NCBI GenBank assembly: GCA_025548565.1
Contig: JAJLPB010000003.1
Coordinates: 1 to 64,000 of the forward strand
Direction of reading: 5' to 3'
Origin: Rugamonas sp. A1-17
Lineage (GTDB): Bacteria; Pseudomonadota; Gammaproteobacteria; Burkholderiales; Burkholderiaceae_D
DNA: 64,000 bases
Under the pieces are notes generated by a model, which saw only the letters and a program-made list of their open reading frames with translations, did not search any database and had not been told where the DNA came from. The position numbers and the translations under genes were made by a program. Shown one piece after another: positions 19,152 to 28,787 of the stretch. How positions within the stretch are numbered: position 1 is the first letter of the stretch; each line of letters opens with the position of its first letter.

Positions 19152-22100
19152 ATGCAAGCAGCAGCAGCCACCGGTTTCACCCCTTTCGCCGCCTTGCAGG
19201 ATGAGATCCTGCGCGACCCGATTCCCCTGCGCGCGGCAGTGACGGCAGCCTATCGCCGCGACGAAGTCAGCGCCGTTCAGTGGTTGTTGGAACAGATCAA
19301 AAACAACGACGCCGGCACGCTGCAGCAAGCCCAGCAACTGGCCCATAAACTGGTCAGTTCGGTGCGCGAACAGCGCACCCGCGCTTCCGGCGTCGATGCC
19401 CTGATGCATGAATTTTCGTTATCATCTGAAGAAGGCGTGGCGCTGATGTGCCTGGCCGAAGCACTGTTGCGTATTCCCGACAACGCCACCGCCGATCGCT
19501 TGATTGCCGACAAAATCAGCAAGGGCGACTGGCGCAAACACTTGGGCGAATCGCCGTCGCTGTTCGTCAACGCCGCCACCTGGGGCCTGCTGATCACCGG
19601 CAAACTGGTGTCCACCAGCAGCGAAACCGGCCTGGGTTCGGCGCTAACCAAGCTCATTTCCAAGGGCGGCGAGCCGCTGATCCGCAAGGGCGTGGACCTG
19701 GCGATGCGCATGCTGGGCAACCAGTTCGTCACCGGCCAGACCATCGACGAGGCCATCAAGAACGGCCAGTCCAACGAGGCGCGCGGCTACCGTTATTCCT
19801 ATGACATGCTGGGCGAGGCCGCGCTGACCGAGGCCGACGCCAGGAATTACTACGCCTCCTACGAAACCGCGATCCACGCGATCGGCAAGGCATCGAACGG
19901 CCGCGGCATCAAGAACGGCCCCGGCATTTCGGTGAAACTGTCGGCGCTGCATCCGCGCTACAGCCGCGCCCAGCGCGCCCGCGTGATGGAAGAACTGCTG
20001 CCGCGCGTGCGCGAGTTGATGTTGCTGGCCAAGCACTACGACATCGGCCTGAACATCGACGCGGAAGAGGCCGATCGCCTGGAACTGTCGCTGGACCTGA
20101 TCGAGGCGCTGGCGCACGATCCCGAGCTGGCCGGTTTCGAGGGCATCGGCATCGTCGTGCAGGCCTACCAGAAGCGTTGCCCGTTCGTCATCGACTACCT
20201 GATCGACCTGGCCAAGCGCAGCGGCCGCAAGTTCATGGTGCGCCTGGTCAAGGGCGCGTACTGGGATGCCGAGATCAAGCGCGCCCAGGTCGACGGCATG
20301 AGCGGCTATCCGGTCTACACCCGCAAGGTCTACACCGACGTGTCCTACCTGGTGTGCGCGCAAAAACTGCTGGCTTCGACCGGCGTGATCTATCCGCAGT
20401 TCGCCACCCACAACGCGCAAACCCTGTCGACGATCTACACCTGGGCCAAGCGCGACGGCGTGACCGACTACGAATTCCAGTGCCTGCACGGCATGGGCGA
20501 ATCGCTGTACGACCAGGTGGTTGGCAAGGACAACCTGGACAAGCCTTGCCGCATCTACGCCCCGGTCGGCACCCACGAAACGCTGCTGGCCTACCTGGTG
20601 CGGCGCCTGCTGGAGAACGGCGCCAACTCCTCCTTCGTCAACCAGATCGTCGACGAGGCGATCCCGGTCGATTCGCTGATCAAGGATCCGGTCGCGCTGG
20701 CGCGCGAGCAGGGCGGGCTGCCGCACAACGGCATTGCGCTGCCGCTGGACATGTTCGGCGCGGAGCGCAAGAACTCAGCCGGTTTCGACCTGGCCAACGA
20801 GGACGTGCTGCGTAAAATTTCGGCGGAGTTGGCCGCGCCGCGCCGCTGGCACGCCGCGCCCTTGCTGGCGGGCGGCCTGAGCGCCGGCCAGCCGGTGCAA
20901 GATGTGACCAACCCGGCACAGCGCAGCGACATCGTCGGCCAACTGGTGGAAGCCAGCGCCGCCGACGTGGAAACCGCGCTGACCAGCGCCAGCAATTTCG
21001 CCATGGATTGGCAAACCACCGAGCCGTCGCAACGCGCGGCCGCGCTGAACCGCGCCGCCGACCTGTTCGAAGCCAACGCCATGGAACTGATGACGCTGGC
21101 GATCCGCGAAGCCGGTAAATCGCTGCCGAACGCCATCGCAGAACTGCGCGAAGCGGTTGACTTCCTGCGCTACTACGCGGCCGAAGTGCACGGCTCGACC
21201 AACACGCTGGCCCTGGGTCCGGTGACCTGCATCAGCCCGTGGAACTTCCCGCTGGCGATCTTCACCGGCCAGGTGGCCGCCTCGCTGGCCGCCGGCAACG
21301 TGGTGCTGGCCAAGCCGGCCGAGCAGACGCCGCTGATCGCCCACCGCGCTGTCGAACTGCTGCACGAAGCGGGCGTTCCGCGCGCCGCGCTGCAATTCCT
21401 GCCGGGCCGCGGCGAAGTGGTCGGCGCCGCGCTGACCGCCGATGCGCGCGTCAAAGGTGTGATCTTCACCGGCTCGACCGAAGTGGCGCAGCTGATCAAC
21501 CGCACTCTGGCCAAGCGCGCCGTCGCGGAAAACGCCGACATCCCGCTGATCGCCGAGACCGGCGGCCAGAACGCCATGATCGTCGATTCGTCGGCGCTGC
21601 CGGAGCAGGTGGTGCAGGATGCGATCTCGTCAGCCTTCGACAGCGCCGGCCAGCGTTGCTCGGCACTGCGCGTGCTGTTCCTGCAGGAAGATATCGCCGA
21701 CAAGACCATCAAGATGCTCAAGGGCGCGATGCAGGAGCTGAAAGTCGGCTGCCCGGATCGCCTGGCGACCGACATCGGCCCGGTGATCGACGCCGAAGCC
21801 CAACAAAACCTGCTGGCGCACATCAACAAGCTCAAGGCCACCGCGCTGAACTACTTCTCGCTGGACCTGCCGGCCAGCGTGACCACGGCCGGCACCTTCG
21901 TACCGCCGACCGTGCTGGAGATCCGTTCGCTGTCCGAGCTGACGCAGGAGGTGTTCGGCCCGGTTCTGCACGTGATCCGCTACAAGCGCGCCGACCTGCC
22001 CAAGCTGATCGAGCAAATCAACGAAAGCGGCTACGGCCTGACACTGGGCGTGCACTCGCGCATCGATGAAACCATCGACTACATCAGCTCGCGCGCGCAC

Positions 22101-22808
22101 GTGGGCAACATCTACATCAACCGCAACATCGTCGGCGCGGTGGTGGGCGTGCAGCCGTTCGGCGGTGAAGGCAAATCCGGCACCGGCCCGAAAGCCGGCG
22201 GCCCGCTGTACCTGAAGCGTCTGCAACGCGGCGCCATCATCAGCACCCAACACGAGCGTCAGGCGACGCCGGGCCTGGATGCGTTGACCGTCTGGTCGAA
22301 AATGCACGGCCACGAACGCATCGCCAACCTGGCGGAGCAATACAGCCGCACCACGATGCTGGGCAGCCTGACGGTATTGCCAGGCCCGACGGGCGAGCGC
22401 AACACGCTGGCGCTGGTCGCGCGCGGCTGCGTGGTCTGCGCGGCCGGCACGCAAGCCGGCCTGCTGAATCAGATCGCGGCGACGCTGGCCACCGGCAATA
22501 TCGCGCTGGTGACGGCGGAATCATCGAAATTGCTGCCTGCGGACTTGCCTGCGGTGGTCAAAGACCGCCTCCAGGTTATTGGCAGCCTGGACAGCTTCAA
22601 CGGCGATTTCCAGATCGCGCTGGTGGAGACGATGCTGGTCGGAAGCCTGCGTGCCACCCTGGCGGCCCGTAGCGGGGCGCTGGTGGGCCTGATCGACACC
22701 AACGAGGATGGCGCCATCCCCCTGTGGCGTTTGCTCGCTGAGCGCGCTCTGTGCGTGAATACGACCGCTGCCGGCGGCAACGCCAGCCTGATGACGCTGG
22801 ACGCATAA
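19152..22808 (+). CDS. putA: Bifunctional proline dehydrogenase / L-glutamate gamma-semialdehyde dehydrogenase
   Basis: Oxidises proline to glutamate at the membrane with FAD then NAD. The 1218 residues begin without the ribbon-helix-helix DNA-binding domain of E. coli PutA (no such segment before FTPFAALQDEILRDPIPL). The FAD proline dehydrogenase barrel spans roughly 180-480, with MVRLVKGAYWDAEIKRAQ. The aldehyde dehydrogenase spans roughly 590-1050, with catalytic ETGGQNAMIVD and GQRCSALRVLF. A C-terminal domain of about 150 residues follows, as in type-B PutA. Control is therefore likely by the divergent Lrp-type gene. A strong terminator follows. Confidence 0.97.
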   Translation: MQAAAATGFTPFAALQDEILRDPIPLRAAVTAAYRRDEVSAVQWLLEQIKNNDAGTLQQAQQLAHKLVSSVREQRTRASGVDALMHEFSLSSEEGVALMCLAEALLRIPDNATADRLIADKISKGDWRKHLGESPSLFVNAATWGLLITGKLVSTSSETGLGSALTKLISKGGEPLIRKGVDLAMRMLGNQFVTGQTIDEAIKNGQSNEARGYRYSYDMLGEAALTEADARNYYASYETAIHAIGKASNGRGIKNGPGISVKLSALHPRYSRAQRARVMEELLPRVRELMLLAKHYDIGLNIDAEEADRLELSLDLIEALAHDPELAGFEGIGIVVQAYQKRCPFVIDYLIDLAKRSGRKFMVRLVKGAYWDAEIKRAQVDGMSGYPVYTRKVYTDVSYLVCAQKLLASTGVIYPQFATHNAQTLSTIYTWAKRDGVTDYEFQCLHGMGESLYDQVVGKDNLDKPCRIYAPVGTHETLLAYLVRRLLENGANSSFVNQIVDEAIPVDSLIKDPVALAREQGGLPHNGIALPLDMFGAERKNSAGFDLANEDVLRKISAELAAPRRWHAAPLLAGGLSAGQPVQDVTNPAQRSDIVGQLVEASAADVETALTSASNFAMDWQTTEPSQRAAALNRAADLFEANAMELMTLAIREAGKSLPNAIAELREAVDFLRYYAAEVHGSTNTLALGPVTCISPWNFPLAIFTGQVAASLAAGNVVLAKPAEQTPLIAHRAVELLHEAGVPRAALQFLPGRGEVVGAALTADARVKGVIFTGSTEVAQLINRTLAKRAVAENADIPLIAETGGQNAMIVDSSALPEQVVQDAISSAFDSAGQRCSALRVLFLQEDIADKTIKMLKGAMQELKVGCPDRLATDIGPVIDAEAQQNLLAHINKLKATALNYFSLDLPASVTTAGTFVPPTVLEIRSLSELTQEVFGPVLHVIRYKRADLPKLIEQINESGYGLTLGVHSRIDETIDYISSRAHVGNIYINRNIVGAVVGVQPFGGEGKSGTGPKAGGPLYLKRLQRGAIISTQHERQATPGLDALTVWSKMHGHERIANLAEQYSRTTMLGSLTVLPGPTGERNTLALVARGCVVCAAGTQAGLLNQIAATLATGNIALVTAESSKLLPADLPAVVKDRLQVIGSLDSFNGDFQIALVETMLVGSLRATLAARSGALVGLIDTNEDGAIPLWRLLAERALCVNTTAAGGNASLMTLDA

Positions 22809-22831
22809 ACCTATCACCTGTTGTTGTTTTG

Positions 22832-22860
22832 GGGCCGGGATAAAACCCGGCCCTTTTTTT
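22832..22860 (+). terminator. Rho-independent terminator of putA
   Basis: Stem GGGCCGGG/CCCGGCCC with a 6-base loop followed by at least seven T, 23 bases after the putA stop. It also lies next to the 3' end of the convergent SUMF1-like gene. Confidence 0.92.
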
Positions 22861-22866
22861 ACCTGA

Positions 22867-23532
22867 TCAGGCCAGCGGCCGGACCACCCGGAAGCCGAGA
22901 TCGTCAATGGCAAAGGTGGGATGGCTGCGGCGGCGGTTCGTCGCCAGGCAGCCCCGTTCGGTATCCGACCAGCCACCGCCCCGGAATACCCGGTACTGCC
23001 CATACACTTCCGGGTCATACTGGTCTTCGCACCATTCCCAGACATTGCCCAGCATGTCGTGCAGGCCCCAGCTATTGGGCTGTTTCTGGCCAACCGCTTG
23101 CGTGCGGCCGCCGGAATTTTCCCGGTACCAGGCAATTTCGTCGATATCGCCATAGCGCGGGCCATTGGTGCCGGCCCGGCAGGCGTATTCCCACTCGGCT
23201 TCGGTAGGCAGGCGATAGCCATTGCTGCCGGCAACACGGGAGGCGCCCATGCCGTCGTCATCCAATGCATAACATGCGCTCAGGCCGGCGGTTTCCGACA
23301 ACAGATTGCAGAACCGGACAGCATCGAGCCAGGAAACGTTTTCCACCGGGCACTGCCCGGAGACACGGACCGAAGGCCAAAGCCCGGTGACGGCTGCGTA
23401 TTGCGCTTGCGTCACCGGATAGCAGCCAATTGCAAAGGACGGCAGTTCGACCACCCAGGCTCGGCCGGTTCTATCGTCCCGCATGGCGATAGTTCCGCCA
23501 GGGATAACCATCATTTCAGACGGATCGAACAT
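22867..23532 (-). CDS. SUMF1/formylglycine-generating-enzyme-like protein
   Basis: A 221-residue FGE-sulfatase domain protein. Family signatures: MVIPGGTIAMRD, PVTQAQYAAV, ENVSWLDAVRFCN, YRLPTEAEWEYACRAG, NSWGLHDMLGNVWEWCED and VFRGGGWSD near the end. The two active-site Cys of true formylglycine-generating enzymes are not obvious in the last part, and no sulfatase gene is near, so it is more likely one of the many SUMF1-fold proteins of other function. Its start overlaps the 3' end of mtnN by 17 bases, which suggests one leftward transcript. Confidence 0.85.
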   Translation of the reverse strand: MFDPSEMMVIPGGTIAMRDDRTGRAWVVELPSFAIGCYPVTQAQYAAVTGLWPSVRVSGQCPVENVSWLDAVRFCNLLSETAGLSACYALDDDGMGASRVAGSNGYRLPTEAEWEYACRAGTNGPRYGDIDEIAWYRENSGGRTQAVGQKQPNSWGLHDMLGNVWEWCEDQYDPEVYGQYRVFRGGGWSDTERGCLATNRRRSHPTFAIDDLGFRVVRPLA

Positions 23533-24217
23533 GTTCTTTGCAAAAACGTTCGATCACGTCGAAAGCATAGCGGGAGGCCACGGTTTTGATGAAATGCATG
23601 AAATCGACGGCTGCGTCGTCGTTGGCGTTGTCCGAGATCGTGCGGATGACGGCAAACGGAATGCCCAGCTCAAAACACACTTGCGCGACAGCGGCGCCTT
23701 CCATTTCCACTGCCAATAAATCAGGCAAAGCAGCCTTCAACGCCTGAATCTGGGCCAATTTGCCTATGAATTGATCACCGCTGGCGATCATTCCACGGTG
23801 TACGCGCGTGGTTTGCGCAGCCGCGGCAGCCAGTTTTTCGGTCAGGACCGTGTCGGTCGCGAAGCGCGACAAACCCGTCAAAGGGATTTCAAACTGTGGA
23901 AAAAGCGGGCTGGCATCGAAATCATGCTGAACCAGTTCTTCAGCGACCACGATATCCCCGACTTTCACATCTTTATCCCCGCTTCCAGCGACGCCGGTGA
24001 AGACGATGTGGGTAACTCCGAACTTTTCCACAAGGATGGAGGCTGTCATGGCCGCTGCAACCTTGCCTATACGCGACAGAACGCACACAGCGTCGATTTC
24101 CCAGAGCTTCCCTCCCGTGTACTCACGCATGCCGTGGACGAGCTTGTAGGGGCTCTCAAGGGCTTCTATCAGCCCATGCTGTTCTTCAGCCAACGCGCTG
24201 ATGATGCCTAAACGCAT
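23516..24217 (-). CDS. mtnN: 5'-methylthioadenosine/S-adenosylhomocysteine nucleosidase
   Basis: Hydrolyses MTA and SAH, recycling by-products of polyamine synthesis and methylation. 233 residues with the nucleoside-phosphorylase fold: MRLGIISALAEEQHGLIEAL at the start, HIVFTGVAGSGDKDVKVGDI, the substrate-binding AVEMEGAAVAQVC and the catalytic Asp in RTISDNANDDAA. RBS AAGGAAAA before the ATG. MTA is the by-product of SpeD/SpeE chemistry, genes for which lie at the right end of the window, though not linked. Confidence 0.95.
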   Translation of the reverse strand: MRLGIISALAEEQHGLIEALESPYKLVHGMREYTGGKLWEIDAVCVLSRIGKVAAAMTASILVEKFGVTHIVFTGVAGSGDKDVKVGDIVVAEELVQHDFDASPLFPQFEIPLTGLSRFATDTVLTEKLAAAAAQTTRVHRGMIASGDQFIGKLAQIQALKAALPDLLAVEMEGAAVAQVCFELGIPFAVIRTISDNANDDAAVDFMHFIKTVASRYAFDVIERFCKEHVRSV

Positions 24218-24354
24218 ACTTTTCCTTGGTTTGCAGGGTGGAGGCTGTGGATTTCAAGCTGTTTTTCCACAGAGGTTTTACGAAAAACGGTCGATTTTAA
24301 GGCGTTTTTTGTGCTCTGGGGTCTTTTCAGAACGCGAGCAGACGTTCAGATTCG

Positions 24355-24581
24355 GTTTACTTGTTTACAAAGGATTTATATAAAAATAGTAGTAATAGTA
24401 AACGAGCAAAAGCCTGTGGATAAGTCATGTATACGTTTACAAATCATTTGTTTACGCGAAAGATAAGCACTTGCATAAGCGCTGTACCAGTTCAGGAGCA
24501 ATTCTGTATAAAATGTCGGCCTTTGGACAACTTCGTCCTTACTCACAAGTCGTCCTGTGGATATCCAGCGAGTTATTCACA
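24355..24581. other. Replication-origin-like unit A
   Basis: Within and next to the 320-base gap 24218-24538. Reading rightward: GTTTAC words at 24355, 24363, 24398 (inverted), 24435 and 24450; AT-rich tract TATAAAAATAGTAGTAATAG at 24380-24399; DnaA box TGTGGATAA at 24415; then 141 bases on, TGTGGATAT at 24556 and TTATTCACA at 24573. On the minus strand the order is DnaA box, short GC-richer spacer, then ACTATTACTACTATTTTTA, the layout of a DnaA-trio unwinding element. The last box pair lies in the final codons of the GGDEF-EAL gene. Confidence 0.65.
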
Positions 24582-27331
24582 GGTGGAAGCTCGTTTTTGA
24601 TCTGTTTTTCCAATTCTTCGGCCGAAATCGGCTTGGAAAACAGGTATCCCTGCCCTAAATCGCATCCGGCAGCTGTTAAAGCGGCAAGTTGTTGAGGTGT
24701 TTCGATGCCTTCGGCGATGACTTTGATGCCCAGCTTGTGCGCCATGGCGATAATTGCCTCGCAAAGCACGACGCCATCGGTCCCATTCGACAGATTGGAC
24801 ACAAAAGTCGGGTCAATTTTGATGTAATCGATATCGAAGCGCCTTAAAAACGCTACCGAGCAATAGCCGGTGCCGAAATCGTCGAGCGAAATCTGCATGT
24901 GGGCATGTTGAAGCGCCAACATCCGCTCCGAAACCGAGTTCGCTGTATCCAACAGCAAGTTTTCCGTCACTTCGATGATGATGCTGTTGGCATCCAGATG
25001 CAGTTCCTGGAGAAAATCCAGCCATTGTTCGTAATTGCTGCCGTTATCGCGGAACTGCCACGCCGATTTGTTCACGCTGATTTGAAAATCCGGCAATCCC
25101 AGGGCCTGCAACTTCTGCACTTCCCGCGCCGCCTGCTTGAAAACCCAGTCGCCGATGCCGACAATCATGCCGCTGCTTTCCGCGATGCTGATAAATTCAG
25201 CGGGATTCAGCAGTCCGCGCACTGGATGTTGCCAACGCACCAGCGCTTCCGCTTTACAGATCTTGCCGCTGGCCAGGTCGATAATCGGCTGGAACAAGAT
25301 CCGCAATTCATCGTGATTAACCGCTTCGCGCAATTCGTTGACCAAGGTCATGCGTACGCGCGTCGCTTCCTGCATGAACGGCGCGAAATAATTGAAGCGG
25401 TTCCGGCCCTGTTGCTTGGCCGCGTACATGGCCTGGTCGGCGTTTTTGATTAAAGTTTCAGCATCGGCGCCATCCTCGGGATAAAGCGTGATGCCGATGC
25501 TGCTGGAAATATGGGCAATATGCTTGTCCCCGGCATTGCCCAGGTTGAACGGCGTGCTCATTTGCTTGAGGATTTCCTGCGCCGTGCGGACCACGTCGCC
25601 GGCGTTGTGCAACTCGCTCAGGATGATGGTGAACTCGTCGCCGCCCAGGCGCGCCACCGTATCGGTCCCGCGCACCGCACCGGACAAGCGGATTGCCACT
25701 TCTTTGAGCAGCAAATCGCCCTTGTCGTGGCCCAGGGTGTCGTTGATTTCCTTGAAGTGGTCGAGATCGATGAACACCAGCGCCATCGGCAGGTGGGAGC
25801 GATCGGTTTTTTTCATTTCCTGGCGTAGATGCTCATGGAACATGCGCCGGTTTGGCAGTCCGGTCAGCGCGTCGAAATTGGCCTGGCGCCAGACCAATTC
25901 TTCCGATGCTTTCTTTTTGGTGATGTCGCTCAATAACGCGACGTAGCGGAATGGATTGCCCAATTCGTCATAAACGGTGTTGAAACGCATCGCCACCAGG
26001 TACTCTTCGCCGTCCTTGTGTTGATGCCAGAGTTCGCCTTCCCACTGGCCGGTATGGGCGATCGATTCGAACATGCGGGTATAGAAGTTGATGTCCTGGC
26101 GGCTGGTCGTCAATTCATAGCCCCGGTGGCCGATGACTTCCTTTTCCGTATAGCCGCTCAACAGGGAAAAAGCAGGATTCACGGTCAGGATCCGGCCATC
26201 CGCATCGGTGACCATCATGCCTTCCCCGCTGTTTTGGAAAAGCAAGGCCGCCAATTTCATGGATTCTTCGTTTTTCTTGCGTTCCTCTTCGTTGGCGAGC
26301 AGCTTTTGTTCCATTTCCCGGCTGGCGGAGTAGAGCGCGCGGAAGCGCAGTTCGCGTTCTTCCTGCCTGGTGTAGGTGCGCAGCGAAAAATGACCGGCGC
26401 CTGCCATCAGGATCAGCAACAAAATCAAACCAGCGCCAGCAATCAACGAGTTTTGCTGAAGCAATCTAGCAGACTCGGAATCATTGCTGCCGACGACAAC
26501 GATCAACGGAAGTTTTTCAAAAACACGATAGCTGAATATGCGCGCGAGCTTGTCGGCGTTGCCGATGGTTTTGTAGGTGCCGGAACTGGCGCGGCGAACA
26601 TTGTCGAACAGGTCGGTCGATCCCAGGTCGCGGCCGAACGAAGTCTCAAAATTTGGCACGGCAGCGATGACCTTGCCGCGGGCATGGACCAGCGCGATCG
26701 AGATGTCCGAATTGAAGCGTGAATTTTCAAATACGGTGAGGTAGCGGCTGACGTTGAGCGGAGCAACGATTACTCCGAGAAATTCTCCCTTGGCGCTTTC
26801 CACCCTGCGGCTAAGAAAAAACAACCTTTGGCTATTGCGCAGGCCAAGTGCGGGTTCTCCAACGAACAACTTGCCGCGCATGGCGACATCCAGGTGGGCT
26901 TTGAAGTAATCGCGATCGGCGTATCGGGAACCGTTGATGTTGTTGCCGGTCGAAGTGGCGATTGCAACGCCCTTGGTGTCCAGAAAAGTGATCCAGTACT
27001 CGCCGTTGAACGTGGAACCGCGCGAGGACAACAGTTCCGACATCATTTCCGGTGAGTTCCGTTGTTGCGCGTTCAAGACTTTGATGGCGTTCGCGAAGCC
27101 GATCAACGACAGGTCGACCGATTGAAGCGAGTACAGCACATGCGCTTCCATCGCCTTGACGTGATGTTCGGTCTGGGTCTTGACCGCGAGTTCGCGTTCA
27201 ACGTAAGTGGTGTGGAATTGGGAAACAACGACGGCAATGGCCAGGGTAGCCATCAGAAAAAGGCCCGTGATCAGACGTCGCCGGAAGCGCAGATAAGCCG
27301 GCGACCGCAGATGTTTGCGCTGTGAGGACAA
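24539..27331 (-). CDS. Membrane diguanylate cyclase/phosphodiesterase (Cache-PAS-GGDEF-EAL)
   Basis: A 930-residue c-di-GMP enzyme. A membrane helix near residues 15-37 and another near 290-312 enclose a periplasmic Cache-like sensor (YWITFLDTKGVAIATSTGNN, RDYFKAHLD). A PAS domain follows (EGMMVTDADGRILTVNPAFS), then GGDEF with an intact ARLGGDEFTIIL and EAL with intact KAEALVRWQHP and DDFGTGYCSVAFL. Both catalytic motifs are complete, so it may make or degrade c-di-GMP. The gene is bracketed by two origin-like units and may have been present between them for structural rather than functional reasons. Confidence 0.95.
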   Translation of the reverse strand: MSSQRKHLRSPAYLRFRRRLITGLFLMATLAIAVVVSQFHTTYVERELAVKTQTEHHVKAMEAHVLYSLQSVDLSLIGFANAIKVLNAQQRNSPEMMSELLSSRGSTFNGEYWITFLDTKGVAIATSTGNNINGSRYADRDYFKAHLDVAMRGKLFVGEPALGLRNSQRLFFLSRRVESAKGEFLGVIVAPLNVSRYLTVFENSRFNSDISIALVHARGKVIAAVPNFETSFGRDLGSTDLFDNVRRASSGTYKTIGNADKLARIFSYRVFEKLPLIVVVGSNDSESARLLQQNSLIAGAGLILLLILMAGAGHFSLRTYTRQEERELRFRALYSASREMEQKLLANEEERKKNEESMKLAALLFQNSGEGMMVTDADGRILTVNPAFSLLSGYTEKEVIGHRGYELTTSRQDINFYTRMFESIAHTGQWEGELWHQHKDGEEYLVAMRFNTVYDELGNPFRYVALLSDITKKKASEELVWRQANFDALTGLPNRRMFHEHLRQEMKKTDRSHLPMALVFIDLDHFKEINDTLGHDKGDLLLKEVAIRLSGAVRGTDTVARLGGDEFTIILSELHNAGDVVRTAQEILKQMSTPFNLGNAGDKHIAHISSSIGITLYPEDGADAETLIKNADQAMYAAKQQGRNRFNYFAPFMQEATRVRMTLVNELREAVNHDELRILFQPIIDLASGKICKAEALVRWQHPVRGLLNPAEFISIAESSGMIVGIGDWVFKQAAREVQKLQALGLPDFQISVNKSAWQFRDNGSNYEQWLDFLQELHLDANSIIIEVTENLLLDTANSVSERMLALQHAHMQISLDDFGTGYCSVAFLRRFDIDYIKIDPTFVSNLSNGTDGVVLCEAIIAMAHKLGIKVIAEGIETPQQLAALTAAGCDLGQGYLFSKPISAEELEKQIKNELPPVNNSLDIHRTTCE

Positions 27332-27462
27332 AATGTCTCCGCCTGAGGCTGGTTGTTTGCGAATTCAGTATAGGGGAAAGCAGATGTTGGTGAAATCTTA
27401 TTTCTGTTCCAGTGGGGTATCAGGCCGTCCAGGCGCTTGCGCCTGTGGTTTTTGGGTTTATG

Positions 27463-27688
27463 GTTTACTCTAAAGATGTATATATAAAAATAGTAGTAGT
27501 TGTTAACGCAGACACTTTTCTGTGGATAAGTGTTCATTTTGGATTAAAATCAGGCGTTTACGGACTGCATAAGCAGGCGAGAAAGCCGTGTATGAGCAAA
27601 GAACTGTTTTGGGATAAGAAAAAGCGTCCCCAAAAATTTTTTGTTTACACACATTTCGTGCCTGTGGATATCCATAGACTTATCCACA
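27463..27688. other. Replication-origin-like unit B
   Basis: In the 389-base gap 27332-27720. Same order as unit A: GTTTAC at 27463; AT-rich tract TATATAAAAATAGTAGTAGT at 27481-27500; DnaA box TGTGGATAA at 27521; GTTTAC at 27555 and 27643; then 142 bases from the first box TGTGGATAT at 27663 and a perfect TTATCCACA at 27680, again with five bases between ATATCCA and the next box. The minus strand reads box, spacer, CTACTACTATTTTTATA. The sequence between motifs is not conserved with unit A, so the layout itself is under selection. Confidence 0.7.
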
Positions 27689-27720
27689 TGTCGTAAACGC
27701 CATTTTTAGTGAGAAATCCG

Positions 27721-28758
27721 ATGAATTTGGCATCAATTTTTCCTCATCCCATCATCCAGGGACCGACTGCCGGCGGCAACAATAACCCCGCGCAGGTGGC
27801 TGCGGTCTCCAATGCAGGAGCGCTGGGTTCGCTGGCCTGCTCCTTACTTTCGCCGGATATCATCCGCAGCCAGACCGAACAAATCCGAGCGCTGACCGAC
27901 AAGCCGTTTTGCTTGAATTTCTTTGTCCTGGAGACACCCAACCCAGCTCCGGAAGAAGTGGCGCGCGCCAAGGAATGGCTGAAGCCGTTCGCCTCGTCGC
28001 TGGGCTGGACGGAAGTGCCGACGCCCGCCAAATGGTGCGAAGACTTCGCCGCCCAGTTTGAGACGCTGATCGAATTACGCCCCGCCGTCGCCAGTTTTAC
28101 CTTCGGCATCCTCAGCGCTGAGCAGATCAGGCGCTTGCATGACGCCGGCATTTTCGTCATCGGCACCATCACCCATGCCGACGAAGCGCTGGCCTGGCAG
28201 AGCAGGGGCGCCGATGCGGTGATCGCTTCCGGCACCGAGTCCGGCGGCCATCGCGGCACCTTCATCGGCGCGCAGGAAGACGCCAAGTTGACCACTTTCG
28301 AGCTGCTGCCGACCATTGTCGAGGCTGTGCATATTCCGGTGATCGCGGCCGGCGGCATCATGGACGGCGCCGATATCAAGCGCGCGCTGGGTGGCGGCGC
28401 CCAGGCAGTGCAAATGGGCACGGCGTTCCTGGTGTGCGACGAATCGTCCATCAATCCGCATTACAAGCAGCGGCTGCTGACGGCCGGCGATCATCCGACC
28501 AGGCTGACGCGCACGTTTTCCGGCCGTTATGCGCGCGGATTGGAGAACCGTTTCATGCTTGAAATGGCCGCTGTGGAAAAACAGATCCCGCCTTACCCGA
28601 TACAGAACGCCTTGACTGGCGCCATCCGCGCGGAAGCCGGCAAGCGCGGCGAGACTGAACTGATGTCATTGTGGTGCGGAACCGGCGTCGCGCGCGCGCG
28701 GCCGATGCCGGCGGCGCAGTTGGTAAAAACCTTGTTGGCGGAGATAGCTGCCGCCTGA
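27721..28758 (+). CDS. Nitronate monooxygenase / 2-nitropropane dioxygenase-like FMN protein
   Basis: A 345-residue TIM-barrel flavoprotein. Signatures: HPIIQGPTAGGNNNPAQVAA at the start, VSNAGALGSLACSLL, DAVIASGTESGGHRGTF and the phosphate-binding VIAAGGIMDGADIKRALGGG. Members oxidise alkyl nitronates or are enoyl-reductase-like; the substrate is open. The ATG at 27721 is preferred; a GTG four codons upstream is possible. It starts just right of origin-like unit B and is followed after 29 bases by a GMC oxidoreductase. Confidence 0.9.
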   Translation: MNLASIFPHPIIQGPTAGGNNNPAQVAAVSNAGALGSLACSLLSPDIIRSQTEQIRALTDKPFCLNFFVLETPNPAPEEVARAKEWLKPFASSLGWTEVPTPAKWCEDFAAQFETLIELRPAVASFTFGILSAEQIRRLHDAGIFVIGTITHADEALAWQSRGADAVIASGTESGGHRGTFIGAQEDAKLTTFELLPTIVEAVHIPVIAAGGIMDGADIKRALGGGAQAVQMGTAFLVCDESSINPHYKQRLLTAGDHPTRLTRTFSGRYARGLENRFMLEMAAVEKQIPPYPIQNALTGAIRAEAGKRGETELMSLWCGTGVARARPMPAAQLVKTLLAEIAAA

Positions 28759-28787
28759 CCGAAGCACCGCTCTTGGAGGAGAAGTTT

